A stretch of DNA of 64,000 nt from assembly GCA_023014335.1 (NCBI GenBank), contig JAECYW010000023.1:558001-622000 (forward strand), given 5' to 3'. The notes under the pieces are model-generated. The model did not search any database, was not told the origin of the DNA, and saw nothing but the letters and a program-made list of their open reading frames with translations. This document shows positions 58,201-64,000 of this stretch, in pieces; positions within the stretch are counted from its first letter, which is position 1, and the number at the start of each line of letters is the position of its first letter. Both the position numbers and the translations under genes were made by a program. The DNA comes from Galerina marginata (Eukaryota > Basidiomycota > Agaricomycetes > Agaricales > Galerinaceae).

Positions 58201-58208
58201 CCTCAATG
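58201..58208. repeat. right 8-bp target duplication containing the ATG of the 7-TM gene
   Basis: CCTCAATG; the ATG at 58206-58208 is the inferred start codon. The insertion therefore duplicated the initiator region and left the coding sequence whole. Confidence 0.85.
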
Positions 58209-59520
58209 CTGTCCAATCTCACATCCGAAGATGTTCGAGGTAAGTACAACAGTCTTTCCCTTCCGCACCGCGTCGTGCTGACCAGCTGAGAAGTCGTAAA
58301 TTATGTCCTCACCGCGATTGCAGTTACGCTGACTTGCTTTCGATTATGGGATCGTACTCGAACAGGCCGACTTTGGTGGGATGATTACTCGGCGGCGGCG
58401 ACTATGATACTTCTTATCACCTTCATGGCGGCCGTTGAAGTCCACCTTCAAGATCCAAGTAAGCTCGTTCATAATTCACCCTTTCCTGTTGTGCAAATTG
58501 ACAGTAATCCTCACCAGCTGAGCATTCCACGCGGCTAAAGATAATCGTCGCTTACATGTGCGTTATCTTCAATCTCAATCGCGAATTTCGTTACTCATGT
58601 CATCCAACCAGGTGCCCCCACTTCTTCTACGCGGTGACCTGGTCCGCACACTATCGTGATATATTGCGTGATCAACCACGTTGACAACTTGGCAGGTTAG
58701 CGCGTGTCTCAATCCTGCTAACCGTTATCCGTCTTTCCCTCGGAAAGCTGAAGACAATACTAATATGGACCGGGGTCGGTTTTTTGCTCACATGGGTTTT
58801 CCTCTTCGCCCAGATCTGGTGGGTATGCGAGGGTAATCCAAAGTGGAAGCAGAGCTCGACTCCGCAATGTCCTCTGGGGACTGGAGTTGCCGTAGCGCAG
58901 GTCATAAGTACGCGCGATGGCATCCATCTACTCTGTTAATTTACTGACGCGTTTTATCCCTTCTGGTATGTTTTGATTTTTATCTCGCAGCTGATGTTCT
59001 TAGCGACGCCATTCTTGTCTTCGCTCCATTACGCCTAGTTTGGCATGCGAAGCTCTCCAAACCTCAGAAAATTCGGGTGACCGCTATTTTCTCCACGACC
59101 CTCATTAGTACGGCAGTCAGCTTAAATCACGCTTATTTCGTCTTGAGGCGAGGTGGACTGGAGGAAGCTTTGGCAGCCGTTCTGCAGGTACGTTGATTTT
59201 TTGTGACTACGTTGGGGTCCGTCGGAGTACTATTTATTGGTCCCCTTCTTTCTCCATTCTTTTTTTTTGACTGACTGCATTTCATATCTTAGTGCTGCGT
59301 CTCGCTAGTGGTTGCGAACTTGAGCGTCATTATCGCATTTTTCTTTCGTATCAACACAGAGGAGGATGTTCAAGTTGCCTTGCCTATTTCAACCAACAGC
59401 CCGGGCACAACCACGAAATACTCCTTTTCAGGACAAACTCAGCCGACAACCCCTCTTACATCACTGTTTATTTCCACAGGTGGAAGTGTACACGACCGTC
59501 CACGAGTTTATGAACGTTGA
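58206..59520 (+). CDS. fungal 7-TM rhodopsin-domain integral membrane protein
   Basis: Seven exons: 58206-58239, 58324-58458, 58518-58557, 58612-58641, 58696-58907, 58991-59187, 59293-59520, giving 291 aa with all junctions in frame. The landmarks are those of the fungal rhodopsin-domain family (Pth11-type without CFEM): an aromatic LWWDDY after the first loop, hydrophobic helices, WLARVSILLTVIRL in the middle, a Cys-containing outer loop (VCEGNPKW...TPQCPLG), ISDAILV-like and LRLVW. A Ser/Thr-rich cytoplasmic tail follows. The likely role is plasma-membrane sensing; the ligand is unknown. The first helix seems short compared with relatives, so an upstream exon may have been cut off by the element inserted at the start codon. 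Confidence 0.82.
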
Positions 59521-62500
59521 TAATGTTCCAGTTAACCTAAACACAGCTGTATACATCGCAGTTTGTACTCTTACAATTTGATTCGTTATCTTTTGATTCT
59601 GATTCCCAGTAAACTAAGATATAGCAAAGGAGAAAGCATAGATCTGGGCTTCTGAGGTGCTGAGGCAGCACAGAAGCGCGCAAAGGCTATCGGTCATCCT
59701 ACTTTAAATTTCCTTAAACGGAATGTGGCGCAACAAACGTGTCACATAACAGCATTTTTCTCTCTACTGTAAGTTCATCGATTAAGAGATGCCAAATCGT
59801 AGTTCCCTGAGATAGGCTACACCTAAATAACCCTCTCATCAGCCAATTCCACAAACCCCCCCCCCCCTTAGATAAAATGTAACGAGTCTATCTCATCACC
59901 ACCATGAGCGCTCTCACAATACACCACGCAATTTGGCATCAGCAACGCTAAAATATCGCCACGTATACAATATTTTTTGAACCTCGAAGGATGAAACTAA
60001 TCGATCCTTCTTAGGGGGTTTTCTTCCATTCATTCAAACCGCATTGGCATTGGTTGTGGTCAACCTTGGGTCAACCTGCCAGGAATTTCGGACGGCCGTT
60101 CGCGGTATATTCCTTCTCAATTCCTTCTCCCCATAGGGTATAGCTTTAGAATATGGGTACGCCAGGGTTGGTCATACGGCCGCAAATTGAGCATTAGATA
60201 CGGACAAACGTCAATTTACTTGCCTTCCACGACAATTTTTATCCTGGTTTCAAATGCAGTGAAGGCATACATGCGCCTACCGAGAAGCCCGCTTCTAATC
60301 CGGTTATTTTTATGTAGGTTGGCCCACAGGCGAGCCAACTCAGCCCAAAGAATCATCGTAATGATCGGGGCACGCTGTCAGCAATATACATCTTGTGCTT
60401 CTTCAAGTCGTGATGAGATCCCTGAAGAAAGGGGGCGCAGATTCGTCAAGATTCAAGCGTAAAATTGCACAACGGAGCAGTAATTTAACTAGTAATGACA
60501 TTGCAAAAGCAGGAGTTGTGGATCTCGAGAAGAAGCAGAAGCAAGTTGACGGCGCAGCAGATTCCTCTAGATTCATCATAATTCATTCGGAAGAGTTGAG
60601 CCCGAAGCATTGTTTACTTTCCAGTTTACTTACTAGAATAGGGGGAAGATTGGTAATTTGGACAGATTAATCAGGTAGATTCGAGGAATTTTGGGCGACC
60701 AGTTGGGAATTCAAGTCTGTTGGCCGAGAGTAGGGATTCTAAGGAATTTAAGGACTGGGAGAGTGACAAGGCTAAATTTGCCGGCTGAGTAATACTGGAA
60801 TAACAAGACGAATTTGAGTAAATCTTCAAGCGTTCAAAACCTCGACCATACAGCAATAAGTCCAGATTGACTATGACTCCTAACGTTGAGCGCTGAGCAA
60901 GCAAGGATTTTTACCAAAGAGTGGTTCGAACTTCAAACCAGGTTTCGTTGAATGATGTTTGTTCCACAGGCCTGAACTAAATACACAGCATTACGCAATC
61001 ACTTCACTTGATCTGTTCATTTTTGTGTTTGCTTTGTCCAATGTCGCGGCTGTCGCGTCGACGGCATGCTACTCTGAATCAAACCCTGTTTACAAGAACA
61101 TTCGTGTCTCAGCCCTCTTCCATGGAAAGCTTCACGCATTGAATGGTTGAACCATTGCTCCAAGGCGATGGTTAATAGAAGGGCCTGTTTTCCCTTGGTT
61201 TTTCAAGGCCTTTACGCCTTATTTCTATTACGGTGAGTAATAATGCTCTGAGTGGTAGTCATTCACGCCTGACGATTCTTCATATTCGTGGAAATCAGTG
61301 TTTATCAACAGCCGAATACTATTCGCTCTTTGCATCCCCATTTCCGTTCCAACTCCCTGCTTCCAGTAGCTGCTGACACCCCGAGACATGGGCTCGTGGC
61401 ACGCATGGGATTGTGGCTACATGACCGCGAATACTGAGGAATTAGGAAGGCGTATGCATCATACCCACACAAGTACCGTTCATGTCCGAGAAAAATCTTG
61501 TAGAAGCTTTCGACTCCGAGGGAAGGTCGATATTCTGTTCGGCTCAATTATGGGGAATGTCTCAACGAATCGCTGAGTCCAGAGTAGATTCTGGCCTTCA
61601 GACGCATACGACTGGGATTAACGGTAATCATATAAATTTTCTTCTTATAAATAGACATGGTTGAATTCTTTCAGCTTTGCTTCGAAGGCAAAAAGTATCA
61701 AACTAGGCCGGATGTCGCGTCGCCCAAGCGAACGAGTTCGGTTTCAAAATTTCGGACCCTCGACGAACCTCCGAGACAGACTTCCATCCAGAGCAAGCTC
61801 AACAACAATAGTCAGTTGTTCAGGGACTAGCAAGGAGTCAAAATTCAGGAACTAGGAACATGAACCACCAACGCCAATCCACCCGTTAAGTGCGTATGTA
61901 TGCTGCCAATGCCCACCTGCTCGTTCATCGGTATTTCAGCGTCGGAAGCCTAGGGAAGCCTTCAAGGCACAACTGGCCACTGGCAGAGTCTGGAGCAAGC
62001 CCAATGGCAGTTACCGGGATCCTTCTTCCTAAAAAGGTTCTGTCATGTTTTTCCCGCTTAGGCTCCGAACGCGCTCCGCCAGAATATGCCATGCTTAAAT
62101 CATTGCAATCGTTCAGGCCCATATTAAGGCACCTCCCCACTCACCTTTACATCGTCAATCAGGATGCCATGGCTTGGCTATAATTTATTCAGAATCGTAG
62201 CGGTGAGCACTGATCACGGGCATTCACCTGGTTTTGATTTCTTTTGCCAGTTGGTCAGTCATTATGCCTTTATTTATTGTGTACTTGGCCCTACGATCGT
62301 GCGGAGTGGCGGTAAACTTCAATTAAGTTGAGGCCCAGCGTATCGCCTTCGATGGTCCGTATCTGAATTCTTTCCTTTGGAAGTGACGTGAATCTTGTTC
62401 CTCCAGAAAAGACGAGTCTCTAATCTTCCGGCAATCGTGATAACGGCATAGGTACATTTACTGGCCCTTGATTTTGTAAAGTCTGACGACAGCGACAGTA

Positions 62501-62772
62501 ACTCTCTAGCCCATTTTTGCTTCATCTCAACATCGCTTGAGCATGGGGTGGTCTGGTACAAAACTGTTGACCCAATGGCTTTGAGGTCATAGGCGATTGA
62601 TATTCGAGTTCGTCACCGACGATTGACAAGTCTAACTACAATAGGGTTCTTGGTTTTCCTTTGTATGGAAAGTGGGCTGAAACCTGCGGAGTATGTTAAT
62701 AGCAAGGGGACAAAGAAGCCTAGAACCTCGCCACCGAGTTTGCGCGCACCTGAATGCCTTCAAACCACTTAT
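59521..62772. other. gene-poor tract
   Basis: No gene model supported. A run of twelve C lies at 59856-59867. Frames of 60-97 codons are scattered on both strands with no domain. Confidence 0.5.
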
Positions 62773-63036
62773 GGTTTGCCTCTACGTATACCTGGACATC
62801 CTATCAGCGTTCTTCGTGCACTGTCTCTAACCAGAGGCTCGAACTGAATCAACCAGTTTCAGCAGGTACCATTCGCATATTAAAGATTAGCGCGTCCTAC
62901 TTACGGTTTGCCTCTACGTATACCTGGACATCCTATCAGCGTTCTTCGTGCACTGTCTCTAACCAGAGGCTCGAACTGAATCAACCAGTTTCAGCAGGTA
63001 CCATTCGCATATTAAAGATTAGCGCGTCCTACTTAC
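62773..63036 (+). repeat. perfect 132-bp tandem duplication
   Basis: 62773-62904 and 62905-63036 read identically (start GGTTTGCCTCTACG, end CCTACTTAC). The period is a multiple of three, so a plus-strand frame stays open through both copies, but it shows no domain. Confidence 0.92.
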
Positions 63037-64000
63037 CTGCGATCACTACCATCATCAGTCGCTTAAACTCGCGGATATTTCAACGCAAAGCACTACTTAT
63101 CGGAACGTAAATTTCCTTCCGCTATGCCTGTCTTGGTCCTCAGGAACCTCTCGATATCGGCATACCGATATCCCCGTCACATTCGACGGCTCCGATCCCC
63201 ACGCCGGAATCGCTTGCTTCCCCACTCTGCTGAGGTAACTAGGCGTCAGAATAATGTGTCAGTCGGTCGCATCATCTTATTACATCCGTTTCATTATTAA
63301 CAAGTTTACCACTAGCTTGAAAGCATATCGAACATGATCGCCGCAGACGAACCGCAAATCACAAATCACAAATCAAGCCAGCGCTCTTGCATTTCAAGCT
63401 TGAGTATCTCACGTCCTTGGTCTCATCTGTTGAGCTCGATATCTATTTCGCTTGCGCCACTTTTAACCTTTAATTTAACGCTTCCTCCGCACATTTCGAA
63501 AATAACTGGCGTTTCAGACATTCATCAGCGTTTGGATCAATAGACTTAAGGTTATCATGAGCTGTTGGCCAAGAATTCTAGTTGAACCGTTCGTTTGGGC
63601 CCTTCCTCTACCATGCAGTACAGGACCACAGATCTTCCTCGCAGAACTTCTTGTTTGCGTTTACAGAATTTTTCATAAACATGAAGTCCTTCGGTTGGAA
63701 GAAGTATCCGCGCGACGCATGCTCGGTGCTGGAAATAGAATAGCAGTGAGTCTTTGTTTGGCTCCGGCATTTTCATAACCTCGTTAAACGAGAATCCGCT
63801 CCTTATCATTGCAGCTCTCATATCGCGACTGCTTCTAGGTCATGTAATTATAACCGACTACCTATCGCATGGGTTTGGCTCAAGAATGTATTCCTTGCAA
63901 TGCCCGTCTTGTAACCATTTGATGGCTCAGCTTTACCAGTTTCTAGATCGAAGAGCAAACATACGTCGCCACACCGGTTTATCGTTTAGAAGATTCGTCG
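63037..64000. other. gene-free window end
   Basis: A plus-strand frame at 63557-63778 ends near a GTGAGT donor (63746), so a gene running out of the window cannot be excluded. I recognise no domain in it. Confidence 0.4.

Overview
The window reads as nuclear DNA of a mushroom-forming basidiomycete (Agaricomycetes). The supporting signs are genes full of 50-65 bp introns with GT(A/G)NGT donors and CTRAY-like branch sites, a DUF6589-type protein, F-box-like/LRR singletons, fungal 7-TM and secreted FAD-oxidase families, and long repeat-rich gene-poor tracts between gene islands.

Layout. 1-1837 is gene-free. 1847-7475 is a complete, apparently very young transposable element. It has 239-bp terminal inverted repeats that I read as identical, a perfect 9-bp target duplication (CATCCCAGC), and exactly two convergent spliced genes: a DEAH RecQ-like superfamily-2 helicase (+) and a 901-aa DUF6589 protein (-), the latter a candidate DDE-type transposase. 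This is the main discovery candidate. 7.5-19.6 kb is gene-poor. It holds an old diverged duplication (13.1-13.8 and 14.7-15.5 kb) and a 2.3-kb composite repeat (16351-18671) with TCCCCCACCTT termini, TCCATGGA-rich arms, a tRNA-like Pol III promoter and a GC-rich core of repeated exon-like modules separated by intron-like spacers. One low-complexity protein gene lies at 19.6-20.7 kb. 20.7-35.9 kb is again gene-poor, with a degenerate tandem repeat at 24.2-25.4 kb.

35.9-59.5 kb is the gene island: a 14-exon secreted FAD-linked oxidase with a frameshift (-), a Ubp3/USP10-like deubiquitinase (+), two divergent F-box-like/LRR proteins, a coiled-coil (bZIP-like) protein (+), a Hel2/ZNF598-like RING E3 (+), a small two-exon protein (+), an Scd6/Lsm14 protein (-), and a 7-TM rhodopsin-domain protein (+). 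A 664-bp hAT-like non-autonomous element sits exactly at the start codon of the 7-TM gene. The remainder (59.5-64 kb) is gene-free apart from a perfect 132-bp tandem duplication.

How the genes relate. The helicase and DUF6589 protein probably form one transposition system, with expression driven from the inverted repeats. Ubp3, Hel2 and Scd6 homologues within 17 kb all act on ribosomes or translation (ribosome ubiquitination, its removal, and mRNA repression). The other genes have no evident shared pathway. All exon coordinates were worked out by hand from splice signals, reading frame and remembered family conservation. No database search was possible.
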